Of a stretch of DNA of 45,246 nucleotides, positions 29,144 through 40,513 are shown piece after piece (position 1 is the stretch's first letter; each line of letters starts with the position of its first letter). The DNA comes from Pelomyxa schiedti (Eukaryota > Evosea > Pelobiontida > Pelomyxidae). Position numbers and translations under genes: made by a program. Location: NCBI GenBank assembly GCA_020536535.1, contig JAHLWZ010000927.1, positions 1 through 45,246 of the forward strand. Direction: 5' to 3'. Under the pieces are notes generated by a model. That model was not told where the DNA came from and made no database searches. It worked only from the letters and a program-made list of their open reading frames with translations.

Positions 29144-32100
29144 ATGGCAACCAATTCAGTGCCCGCAGACGAGTGGGAGGCGTCGCTGGTTTCTAGTCTC
29201 ACAGAGGACGAATTTGACCCAGAAGACGTGGACGCGGTGGTCCTGGCGTGGCGCTCGCTCCCGCCCACCAGCAGGACCGCCTCTGGCTTCCTCGCCAAAT
29301 TCCCCAATGCTGCTGCGCTGGTCTCCGCGTGTCCCAAGTTGCGCCTCCGAGACGCCCGAGTGGTTACGGAACGCGTGCGCGAATTGTGGGAGGCGAGCGG
29401 GTGGACCGGCGCGGTTTCAAGGGCCGCGGCGCGCCGTGGCTTCGACAGGGTGGTTTTGGGTCGGTTGTGCTCCGCGGTGGCTGAGAGGTTCGACTCTATA
29501 GACGCCTTCGCGTAAGTTGAATACAACTAAAATGGGACATATAAAAATTTAAATAAAATATAAAATTTTCGACATTATTGACGGTGATGTACCCCTTTTT
29601 ATTAAAACTCAAAAAGGTGCGCCATTGCACACCCTGAGCTGGAGGAATTTGGTGCTGTTGGAGCAGAGACTCTGAAAATAGCTCGTACTTTGGTGGCAAA
29701 GAAATCGCTGTCATCACTTTCTAACATATCACGGCTTCGTGAAGAGGCGGAGCAAAAAGTTGCAGAGATTAGGCATCTCTCCAAGGCTGTGACAGATATT
29801 CTCAAGCAGTATTTAGCTGCTTCCGAGTCTGATTCCCATAGCAGCAATTCTCGTCTAAAGGCTGTTATGCTGAAACATCTCAGCTCTGATCCTGCAGCTT
29901 CCCTTCCTGGACCCTCAAGTGAGGAGCTTGTGACTCTCCTGGTGATTGGCCAAACGAATTCCGGCAAGTCTCAGTTCATCAACTCCTTGCTGCAATGCAA
30001 CCTGCTACCTGTCTGGGCCATCTCATGCACAGTATGTATGACTGTCATAAAGTATGGTGTCCAAAAGAAATACCGTCTCGGAACCAGGGAGGCGTCTGGT
30101 TCTATGCAAATCTCTTGGGGGGAATTAGTGAATATACGTGAGACTGCTCCCTCCGGTGACTTCCTCCTGCCAGCAATTGGACGAGACACAAAGGGTGAAG
30201 TGGACCTTAGTGTTACTAACGTTATACTGGAGGTCTTTTGGCCACACCCTTTGTTGCAAGCTGGTGTGCAGCTTGTTGATTCACCAGGAATGCTTGAGTC
30301 ACCTGAGCTTGAGAAGATTGTTTTTGACTATGCGCAAGGGCAACGCCTGGGCGTGATATGCCTGTTTGATTTGGCCACTGGTGGCCTTCCTGCTCACAAG
30401 CACTTCATCACTAAGTTGAACTTGGACCCAGCAACAATCTTCTTTGTTGGAAATAAAGTGGATACAGTTCGGCCATATAATGGACCTATTGACCCTGTAG
30501 ATAAGTTGTTTCACTTCACACAACAAGTCCTCGAGCAGATGGGGGAGCGGTTATATGATAGCCCTGACAATTTCCCCCGGTTTTCTGCGTATTCATCTTT
30601 GGAAGCATACCTTCTCAGTCAAAGTTCTGGAGACCAGGTGGAACCCCTCAAAGAGCCTCAAGCCATATTCTCCTTCAACGCGAAACTGGTGGATTGGATC
30701 AAAGCACTGTTTAATCGCTCGCTAGTCGCTGTGACTTCGCAGCTTCTTGACGCAGTTTGCACCCTTTCATCTGTAAATCTCATTACGTGGAACTACGCCG
30801 AAATAGAGCCGAAATTGCGTGGATGCTGTAAAAACATGAAGCTGGACTTTGAGGCAATGCAAAAGTCCATGATACCGATACTGCAGGGGCATGTCGAGGG
30901 TTTTTGTGAACATGTGTCAAGTGCTGACTCAATAAGAAAGATCAGTGAAAAAGTTACCAATGAACAAAAACAGATTGGAATGCAGCTATTTTCTGATGTG
31001 GACGAAGTAAGTTCCATAGTGAGCTCAGTACTTACCAACTACACGAACGCACTTCAAATGATTACAGCAGATGTAGTGAGAGACCAGTTTTTTGAGTTTT
31101 CCAAAGACTTTTTCAACCTCTTTACTGAGCAGTGTCAAGCAGTTATTCAGAAGTACGAGACTCAGCTAACAACTTTAACATTAGATTTTATCTTTTCAGA
31201 AAAGAGCCACCGTAGATTCTATGGTGGTACAACAGTAGGGTTGATTGCTGCTTTTGAAGCACCTTTTATAGCAGCATTTGCCCTATTAAAAATGTACGTA
31301 TTAACTGTGGCAAAGGTCTTGAAAGTGGGTCATGGGAAACTTTCTGAAGTTCAGACACGTGAACTGATGGTGCAATATAAAGTCAACAAAGTGAAAAGCA
31401 CAATTGCGATGATCACATCAACCCTTTCCCAGGATGCCCTCGAGATGATGCGCAAGTCCTGTGAGAACTATATGGTTGGCTTAGAGGCCCAGATTGATTT
31501 CATCTTGGAATGCATTAAGGCCAAAAAAGTATCAAACCTGCAGGATAGTAACATCTACTTTGTTGGAGTGCAACTACTGTCAATGATTTGTTCCCTCAGG
31601 TCACTTTCACTGCAGTCTGGCCACCAGTTACTCCCAGAGAAACCAGACATTTTCCACGGATTGCTTTTTGACAACTCGGTTCCTCTTTACCCAACAGAGC
31701 AACATGTTGTTGTCAAGAACTTCACCTTTTCCATGCTTTGTGATACAAACCGTACCTGCATGCACTTGTTTCAACAGTGGGCACTGGACCACCCCAATAT
31801 TTTGAGGCCCTCTTTCTTTGCACTTTCTCCTGATAGATCTTCCTGTCAAGTGGCATTTCCCTTCCTTCCCTTCACCTTGGATGAGTACAGAAACACATTT
31901 TCCATAGAACCTCCTTATAGTTCTACAAGTCGTGTCCAACAAGCCTATGATATTTGTGATGCAGTTTACTTCTTGCACAAGCATGGCATAACACACAGAG
32001 ATATCAAACCACAAAATATAATGGTCAATATGCAAGGAACTCCATTTTTGATTGACTTTGGGTGTGCAAAACCGGTTGCACCCCAGAATCTTTCAACTTT

Positions 32101-33913
32101 TACTGGTACACCAGGGTACATAGCCCCAGAGGTGTATGATGGTCGATATGACAACCGTGTTGATGTTTATAGTCTTGGGAGGACACTAACGCAGTACGAA
32201 AACCCAAGTGCTGTGGTGACTCCACCATCTCCACTGAATGATTTGCTCAAGAAGATGTGTATCAGTAACCCTGATTTGCGACCAACTCTTATGGATGTGA
32301 AGACCCAATTAATTGACATTGGAAGGAGGCTGAGCTTGGCCAGACCAGATGGCAAATATAACATCTTAAGTCTTGATGGTGGAGGCATGAGAGGACTTGT
32401 TGAGATAGAAATGCTGATGATGATCGAGAAAGCAACGGGAAAGAAAATTTGGGAACTCTTCCATTTGATTTCAGGCACAAGCACTGGAGGGATTTTAGCA
32501 ATTGCAATTGGCTTGCTTCATGTGGACTTAAATACCCTTAAGCACTTGTATATGACCTTGGGCCCAAAAGTGTTTGGGCACGGGTTTAGCAAAGCACATA
32601 ACGCATTTTCCTTCATGTCATCTCTCAGCTTTCAGCAGTATTCAAGTTCAACTCTAAGGGCTTTACTGTCATTGCACCTTTCTGGCCACAAGTTTCTGGA
32701 CTTTCAGCATTGTATACCGAAAGTATTTGTTACCTCAACACAGATTACAAGCAACATATCAGATATGGTGCTCTTCAGATCTTACCCAATCCCTTTTTAT
32801 GAAGGGCGAAACACAAGTGCTCCACGTAGGTCTGCACCAAACTGCGAATTGATAGATGGAGCGATGGCAACTGCTTCTGCACCAACTTATTTTGAACCTG
32901 TTCACATTGAACAATGTCCCTATATCGATGGAGGCCTGCTTGCAAATAATCCCACACAGGAAGCAATAAATGAGGCAAAGTTGCTGTGGCCGAACGCTCA
33001 TTTAAATCTGTTGGTATCGCTGGGGACTGGAAAGACCACTCAAAACATAGCTGTACCAGCAGAGAAAAACATTTCTCTTTTCCAGCTGGCTGAATCACTT
33101 GTTTCCATAGTAACAGACCCGGAAAAGATACATAGGCAAATACAGCTACAAATGGCAGAAAAGCCAACAGTAACATATGTTCGCTTGAATCCTGAGCTGC
33201 CCATTGATCTTCTGAAGATGGATGAATCCGACAAGGGACACCTAAGACAGATAGTTTCATCTACAAATGTATTTCTGCAGGAATCTGCCGCAGCATTTGC
33301 TCACATTCTCTCTTGCCTTGGAGTTAGTCCTCCTCAAGACGCTCCAAAACCCATACACAAAGGTATCACGGAATGGCACCCACATATGGAATTCCTTTTT
33401 CTCCCAGAGACTTCATCCCAAGACCTACGTCAATGTGTTTCCCGGCACTGTGCACAAATGAACCAGTGCCCCTTTGCTCCAAACGACAACCCAGTTGACT
33501 CCTTGTTCCTCCTCATTACTCATGCCATTCGTTCGGATGGCAATGCCATGGACTTGAGCAAATCAGTGGCAAAGTGGTTTTTACGCAATACTCAGTTACC
33601 TCTTGCAACCGGCAAGTCTCTGGGTGAAAGCTGTTCAAAGTTTTGGAGCACCTGTACTGACGCAACTTTGCTCCTCAGACTAAGTGCGGAATCAATACCG
33701 CATATACTTCCGTGGCTGCTGTATGTTATCGCTAACATTCATCCACAGCTGTGCTTGGTACTTGTAGCTGCCGCGAGGCCGCAATGTGTCCGCTTCGGCA
33801 GTGGCAATGTTGTTGTATCCTTGGCTCTTGATTTTGAAAAGGAACAATCTGAGCCACCAACAGAGAACCCTGAGGATTCCCCTGCTTCACAGTCAGCTAC
33901 CGTGAAGGTGTGA
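29144..33913 (+). CDS. Dynamin-like GTPase / Ser-Thr kinase / patatin phospholipase fusion
   Basis: Exon 1 (29144-29511) and exon 2 (29617-33913) join in phase across a 105-nt intron and predict 1,554 residues. About 1-120 is an unknown N-terminal region starting MATNSVPADEWEASL. A GTPase follows: GQTNSGKS at about 234-241 (G1), DSPG near 344 (G3), NKVD near 402 (G4). Helices follow, then a hydrophobic segment near 662-692 (GLIAAFEAPFIAAFALL), like a membrane-insertion paddle. The kinase has VVVK near 823, HRDIKPQN near 916, DFG near 936 and APE, but no clear glycine loop. The patatin has DGGGMRG near 1043, GTSTG with Ser near 1078, and DGG with Asp near 1227, so the Ser-Asp dyad and oxyanion loop are present. 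Lipid hydrolysis at a remodelled membrane under phosphorylation control is inferred. Confidence 0.9.
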
Positions 33914-34399
33914 AATATGTTGCTGATCTCCCACTCAATCAAGATTTTTAGGAAACGACAAGTCATTCTCCACAGCTGGTGCTTCTCAGTAACGTGACCC
34001 TTTGATCCTGATTTAATCCTGCATACAGTTGCTTTTTGTCTCGGTTTTTAGTCTCTTTCCAGTAGGCTGTACCTCTGAAGGTTGTGCTTCACCTACACAC
34101 TCGGTACATACCACTCGGTTGGTGAGAGAACTTCATCGTTTTTTTTGAAAGGGAAACGGGTAGAGCGTTTTGACAACCACTAGGAGCGGAGGAAATCCTC
34201 CAACACCGAGTGCCCGTGCTTCCAAAAATCACATATTATTTTTTCACGTAGAGAACATGCACAAAATTCCGTGGTGGTGCCAGTATCTGTTGCCTTGTTG
34301 GAAAAGGGCTTATGCAAACCACAAGTTGGTTGGGCTTTTAAAAAGGGCACATCAGATCATCAGATAGCGTTCCTTTCTTAGAAAATTGATTGGCTCCGG
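33914..34399. other. Convergent intergenic region
   Basis: This lies between the stop of the GTPase-kinase-patatin gene and the stop of the RRM gene on the other strand. No coding frame with a domain is seen. It presumably holds both 3' ends and polyadenylation signals, none of which I can assign with confidence. Confidence 0.5.
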
Positions 34400-36398
34400 T
34401 CACAGGTCATAAAAGAACATAAATCCACACATAGCGGCTTTGGACTTGAAATCAACAAAGGCATATCCCATGGACTGTTGGTGCAAGTCCCGTGCAACAC
34501 AGAGTTGCTGTGTGATGGCAATTTTTACTGTGGTTCCTTGTACTTCCACATTATTGTCTTGGAACAGTTTATGCAGGTCACTGCATTCTACACTGGGGGA
34601 AGGTTGTCAATGAACAGAGTTTTCTGTGAGGGAACCCTGTTCAAGGATACCGTATGTTGAGAAACCTTCGTTCTGAAAAACTTTCGTAGCCGAAAACTTT
34701 CGTTGCTGAAAACTTTGGCGTCTCAGCACCAGGGACGAAAGTTTTGGCACCAGCATTTTCGCGGCTGTGGATGTAGGTGTAGTGGATAGATCGAGACGGA
34801 TAGAAAATCAAAATATGAGCACCGCCTTGGTTGTCCGTCGGCAACAGTGCACGTTGTTGGATATGTGGTCCAGTCCGGTGCACTTGGAAAGCTTTGCCGA
34901 AGTGTCTCTTGACACTCTTAAGAAATCGGCGGAGGTGTTTGGAATGGACCAAAAAAAAGTGGCAATAATAATCCACACACAGCACAAGTTTGGGACCAGG
35001 CAAGGCCTTCTAAATACCAAAAGGTATCACATTACAGGCACTATGGTCCTGTTCACTAACTTATGGAGGTTCCTAAGGACACACAACTCGAAATTGTGAA
35101 AACAATTGTGAGCTCTCATTGCCTTACAATTCCAGAGGTTTAGAGTTGTTTTTCTTTTTTTTTTTTTTGAGTTGATACAATTGTAGTTTCTGCACTCTTC
35201 TCCTCTTGTTAGGCAATTTATTTTACCTGCAACAACAATTCGAACTTGGGTGACTAAGTACAAGAAACTGCTGCTCAAGTACTGGTTTTCAGAGAGCCCA
35301 TGACAATATTGAACTTTGTGCAGCCGGCAAAGGAGACCAGTTGCAGGTTTTAATCCATTGCTACAAACCTGACTTACCTAATGTAGATGGGCCGGCATAC
35401 AACTGATGAACCTAGGGCACCACTCCTAACCGTACAACCTCCACACCTCCCTCAACCATTTCCACAACTTCCGCACCTCCTTCACAGACTCCAATAACCA
35501 TTTCCATAACTTCCGCTTCTCAGTCGATGGACTCGCCCTAACACAACAGCTGTCTCCCATAGTGCGTTATTATCTCCACTTTTGTAATCGCTATTAACAC
35601 AAATCTCCACAGCCTGTTGTTGCTTGCCCAGCACCTGTAGTTTCCATACTGACTGATCCTGTGTGTATACTAGTGTTTGGATTACCTTCTTACATCTAAC
35701 AGGGAAGAATTCTACCGATGGGTACTTCTCTCATGGCAGCGATGACGATGGATACTCTTCCCATGGAAGTGGAATGGACAATCCCAGCCCCATGCTTCCT
35801 CCGCTTTCTGCCACCGATACCTAACCATAGAAAAAGAAATTTTATTTCTATTACTAATTTCTAATCGGCTTCGAAACTTTTGGGACGATCATTTTGGCCA
35901 CGAATCATTTTCGGCAACAAAAGTTTTTGACAACGAAAGTTTTCTGGAACGAAGGTTTCTCAACATACGGTATATCCTGGTCAATCAGTTGTGATAGTGT
36001 TAATATTACCTTTGTAGCAGTGGTTCTCGATGTGCAGGTTCTCCATGAAACACAGAATTTCTGAGAAGAGAAATGCAGAGAGAGTTTGAATGCAGAATGG
36101 ACAGGCATTTCTGGGAACATCTCGTGCAAGTTGTTCTCACTGAGGTGAATCAATGCCCACCCAGGAATGTGCAACAGCTTTCCTGATGATGTTGAGATGC
36201 AGTCTGACTGGAAGCTTCCAGTTTTTGAGTGTTGTTGTGCTGTTGGCTGCTTATCCCAAGATAGACCATGAATGTCTTGTTGAAGAAGTTGTGAAGTGCC
36301 TCTCCATCAATTGCGTTCCTGATCAAGATTTCACCAACATGGTGACTGAACTCTGCTGAGAAAAATGAGTGAGTGATAAAGTAGAATAACACACGCAC
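34400..36398 (-). CDS. SAM-like and RRM exons of an RNA-binding protein gene
   Basis: The last exon 34400-34623 encodes an RRM: KTLFIDNLPP (RNP2-like), SVECSDLHKLFQ, then SMGYAFVDFKSKAAM (RNP1) and TGA at 34400-34402. A five-C run between LPP and SVEC needs one base more or fewer to stay in frame. Upstream exons carry a SAM-like half (EFSHHVGEILIRNAIDGEAL) and IPGWALIHLSENNLHEMF, which parallels the tandem SAM region at 38 kb. The intron before the RRM exon spans 34624-36009 because a 1.32-kb transposon lies in it; without the transposon and one TA it would be 63 nt, normal here. The 5' end is unresolved and this may be the 3' half of the ANK-SAM gene upstream. Confidence 0.55.
34650..35970. 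mobile_element. TA-flanked DNA transposon in an intron, 1.32 kb
   Basis: The ends read CCGTATGTTGAGAAACCTTC on each strand and inverted similarity continues for about 60 bp with several GAAAACTTTCGT words. Identical TA dinucleotides flank it (34648-34649 and 35971-35972), the target duplication of Tc1/mariner-type insertion. Deleting element plus one TA leaves an uninterrupted palindromic site AGGATATATCCT inside a normal-sized intron of the RRM gene. The interior has no full DDE transposase but does have coding-like exons on the plus strand. Confidence 0.82.
34815..35822 (+). CDS. Possible spliced ORF carried by the TA-flanked transposon
   Basis: ATG 34815 opens MSTALVVRRQQCTLLDMW ... FGMDQKKVAIIIHTQHK. 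Near 35212-35290, after an acceptor-like TTAG, a frame reads RQFILPATTIRTWVTKYKK, which looks like a helix-turn-helix end. From 35701, after CTAACAG, GKNSTDGYFSHGSDDDGY runs to a TAA near 35822. I could not fix the introns joining these pieces, so one spliced product is a guess. Its position strictly inside the inverted repeats suggests an element-encoded DNA-binding protein rather than a host gene. Confidence 0.33.
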
Positions 36399-36399
36399 A

Positions 36400-37502
36400 C
36401 ACCATAGGAACTGGTGGATGCTGAGGAGTTCAACAGCACTTGATGGTTATCTGCATTTTTTTTCCTGGAGTGGCAAACAAATTTCTAAATTTGTGCTGCC
36501 ATTGGCATGTTAGTCTGCAGATTGGAAATTGTTATTTTGGATTTGGGAGTATAGAGCGTGTACTGCACATACAGAGACAATTTTGAGGTCATCCTGTCAT
36601 CTTCTGGGGATACAGTAGGCAGGAAGTGAGACAAAGTCACCCATACAACATTCTGCAAATGAGCAATTTGCCCAAGCTCATTGTATTCAAGTTCTACATC
36701 ATGCTGCAGCTTCAAGGCAATCTTTATTTTCGTTAGTCAGCTGCACAAGCAAATGGGAATGCATACCTATTTGATAGCTGTGATCTCCAGGCATCTCTAT
36801 TCTGGCTACCATTGTAATTTGCTGCTGAACCAGCACTGGCATGACAATATGACAATTCTGTTGAGAGATTCACGCCATTGGAAGGCATCCAAGCACTCAG
36901 GCATTCTCTCTTTGGCGAAATTATGGTCATTTATTAGGCGGAGATCAAGGAATTGTTCTTACCTGACACTGGAGGAATCAGCACTGTTTTCAAAGGCGTT
37001 TTCACATCGTTTTGAAGCTCCTGCAATGGAATAAGTTATTCTGGCAATAGTAACCAGGAAAGGAATACCTGGAATGGCGCAGGAACTCTGGAAAGCAAAT
37101 CTGAAGTACAGCAAACTCTGTTGCAATTCGAGGACTGATTTCCAATGCTACATATCGGCCGTATATGACAGCAATGCATTCTTCATCTATGGCAACAATG
37201 TTAGGCAATGCCAAGCTACACCCACTTCAAGGACCACTTGCACTGAAGTCCCTAGGAAGCTCATAATCTCACAAAGTCCCTTTCTGGACAAACAGTTAAA
37301 TACTGAGAGATCTGTGACTGGAACACACCAAAATCGAGGCAAGAGTACTTCTCTACATCTCATAGTTCATTCCATAGCCTGCAAGCATCACCTACTGCAT
37401 TTGCCAAAGAAAAATCATCATCATCATGGCGCAGCCATCAAACTCAAGCATGAATTCCAACACCTGCATGCAATTAATTTACACACCAACATTCCTACAT
37501 AC
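36400..37502 (-). other. Probable additional exons, unresolved
   Basis: Several minus-strand stretches look coding and are bounded by splice-like sites. They are NIVAIDEECIAVIYGRYVAL near 37130-37200, ELQNDVKTPLKTVL near 37010, VLVQQQITMVARIEMPGDH near 36800-36850, and HDVELEYNELGQIAHLQ with SKLSLYVQYTLYTPKSK near 36530-36700. They are beta-rich in appearance but I recognise no family. They may connect the ANK-SAM exons upstream to the SAM/RRM exons downstream into one long gene. Confidence 0.35.
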
Positions 37503-39865
37503 CTGCAAGTCACACCAATTCACTGCAAATTCGGCCCTCATGCAAATTCTCTCCCTCTCTGCCCGAGAAACTCCCATGGCTGTGGCGAGTTCCTTCTGTT
37601 CCTGGGATAGCTTGGACTCGGCCAAACCAGATTCTTCAACAAGACTCTGGTGTGATTTCAGGGCCTCCCTTGATATTATCAGTTGTATGGCCGATAAAGC
37701 AGTGTAAAGTCTCTTCCAAGAAACTTTGTTTCACTGAACTTTCAACAACCAAGGATGATGATACAGCAGCTTTACAATGAGAAACCATTGACTTCAGTTG
37801 GAGAAGCCAGTGGATGTCATGCAAGTCCTCCCATGTTACCTTGATGATGTTTTCACTTGGTGGGTCTGGCCACTTTCTTCTATGTGTGATGGTGGATTGT
37901 TGATGGAGAGTGCTGCATGCTTCCCCTGTTGGTGACTTGTTGATTTGAGGGCAGCAATTCTGTGAGTGAGGTTGCACCAATCCCCAATTGCCTTTATCCC
38001 CAGTCTTTTAAGGTCACTGTGATTGAGATGGATGAACGCCCAACCTGGAATCATCAACTGTGACTTTGGTGAACCTGGCAATGGTTTCTGCCAACAGGTC
38101 TGTGAACCCTTCACACTTCAGCCAGTTGATGACTTGGTCAGCACTCCATAATGTGGCAACAGACGCAGCAGTAAACTTGGAGTTGCTACTACTTGCAGAT
38201 GGATTAGGAAAATGCAAGGAACCCAATGTGTGGACATTCTCGATAATGTGACAGACAGCCTTTCTGTGCAACAGGTTGTGGAGCCCAAGCTGCTGCAGAT
38301 CCTCATCGGCAAGTTGTTCAAATGCTTCCCCATCGATTTTATTCCTCAGGAAAGAGTGCTTAAGTTCCTCTTCCCAACTCCTTTCTATTGCAATCCTTGC
38401 TGAATCCTCATCTGAATGATCACCTCAAAAAGTGGAGTGAGGAATATGAAAAAACAGTGCATAGAAACTTACCTTGAAGTGGGGAACAAAGTGACAAGAA
38501 ATCCATCTCAGGAAGGAGGAGATTTGCAACATCTTCTTTTGCAAGTCCTTGCAGAGATTTATTTGAGGCAGCCTGCAGGAGTCTCTGAAGGTTACTTTCA
38601 GCCAGTACCAACTCTCTGTTGACGTTTTCTTTCTCTTTCAGTAGCCACCATAAAACGCAGGTGTGTGCCTTGGCACCCTCCAAGGCATTATTAGAGAGTT
38701 TCTTGGTCTTGGAAAAATCTATTTCAGCCTTCACCATCTCTTCATCACATTGTTTCATTAGTGTTTTCATTGAAGTGACTTGTCCACGAAGTTCTGCATG
38801 CTTTGTAAGAGCTTTCTTTGTGGAAGTGCATCTTGCCTCCGCTTTTTCATGGCTGCATGCAATGGCATTTTTTGCTGAATCTCTGCAGAGTTCAAGTGTT
38901 GGCAGCCACTTTGAGGTGCTGTCTTGCATTTCCACACTTGAAGTCTGTTGAAGATTGTAAGTACAGGAGGGAAAAGGTGGTGTTTTCCAATCAATCTTTC
39001 CAAAATCCATTGCCTTTTGCCTTGATACCTTTTGTCCACTCTGGCTTGCAGTACTTCATTGGAAAGAATTTCTTTGATGTGGTTTTCTTCCCTTTCATTC
39101 AGTTCTGGATACCCTGTGTCTAGTAGTGCCATTGGTTTCACATCCAAATGTTCTTTAATGGCTACTTCTTGCGCATTTTCTCCTGTGGTAGAACTCTCAA
39201 AAAAAGCCTTCACTATAGGGAGATTCAGTGTTGAAAGATTGTCTCGAACCCTCAGGAATTGTTCTACCAGCACAAAGAAGCTTTTCAACCACCTCAATGT
39301 GCCCTTTGGCACCAGTGAGCAACACTGGTGTTAAAGAGGTGCCACACACTGGAGTGTTGACATCCATTGGCGTTGTTCTGATGAGGTGCTCAACGATATC
39401 TACAAACCCCTTCTCACAAGCAGTATGCAGCACTGTACGCTCTTTCCAGGTTATATTCAAGTCTGCAGCTTTGGTGAGGAGAAGCTGAACAATAGAAGTG
39501 TTGCCGTGATAGCAGGCAATATACAATGGCATTCCCCCATCACTTGCTTTGTTTGCATCAGAGTTGCCTTTTGTGAGCAGGGCATCAACCACGGCAAGGT
39601 GACCCTTCTTGCAGGCAAAATACAGTGGTGTGTATCCACCATTCAACCTGTTTACATCAGGTCTTGCTTTGCAACCGCTGTGTTCCCATAGAAGGACGCA
39701 AGCCACAGCGGCTCCTCGGCCTGCCACTGGGTCAGTGCCAAGTGAGAGCAGCGAAGTAAGGGCCATGGCGGCGTCGGAGGCCAGCCAACGGCCCCTCACG
39801 GCGTCCTGTAGCTTCCGCACCAAATCCAGTGGCACCTCAACAGCATTTGTACACGCTCTCTCCAT
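37503..39865 (-). CDS. Ankyrin, coiled-coil and tandem SAM domain protein
   Basis: ATG 39865 (MERACTNAVEVPLDL) precedes about five ankyrin repeats (GGYTPLYFACKKGHLAVV; GMPLYIACYHGNTSIVQLL). A GTAGAA...TATAG intron then leads to VKAFFESSTTGENAQ and coiled-coil exons (SMKTLMKQCDEEMVKAEI; ESNLQRLLQAASN). Two SAM domains follow: SWEEELKHSFLRNKIDGEA ... LGLHNLLHRKAV, and WSADQVINWLKCEGFTDLL ... IPGWAFIHLNHSDLKRLGI. A one-base shift in an AAA run near 38055 interrupts the second SAM; no intron can explain it. A further coil (KLSQEQKELATAMGVSRAE) ends at a GTATGT donor at 37502, so the gene continues. SAM domains mediate oligomerisation or RNA contact; linkage to the RRM exons downstream is likely but unproven. 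Confidence 0.62.
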
Positions 39866-40513
39866 GCTTCCCAACAGAGAGCTGCATTTTGCATTCCTCT
39901 GAGCTCCATCATCAGTATTGAATAGACAAAGGAAGCACCAGTTTAATACACCAATGGGAAAAATGCTGACCCTTTCATTCACTATTGCAGGATGTGAATC
40001 CACTCTTGAAAATACAAGTGAAATGGTACTAATCCAGCTGCACCATTCAGCACTGGGCACAATAGCAGGTATGACTTGATACCACTGGACCCGCTTGTAA
40101 CCAGCTTTCTTGTGTGCCCTTCTGGGAATGGAAGAAATTTGTTGTCCCAATGTGCCTCTTTGATTCAAGTTTTTCATTCTCAGGCTAAATCGGCATTGCA
40201 ATATATTCTGTATAACTTGCTGCCATGTGTTACCATTCTAGATACAGTGGATGAGCCATCTGCCACAGGAAAACCATTCCCCATGGATGCCACTTGTGCA
40301 AGGGAAGGAAGCATATATTATCAAATAAAACAACCAATCCCAGAGGTTCTTCTTCCATGTGGCTTGTGGTATGGTTTTCATCGACCTTTGGAATAAAAGT
40401 GACATTGCTATAGCATGCAGTACAAGGTCAGAATAGATCACAACACCAGAGACATCTGGAGGGTAGGCTGGATCCACAAGTTATAGCACCGTGGCGTTTG
40501 AACAGGAACCAAA

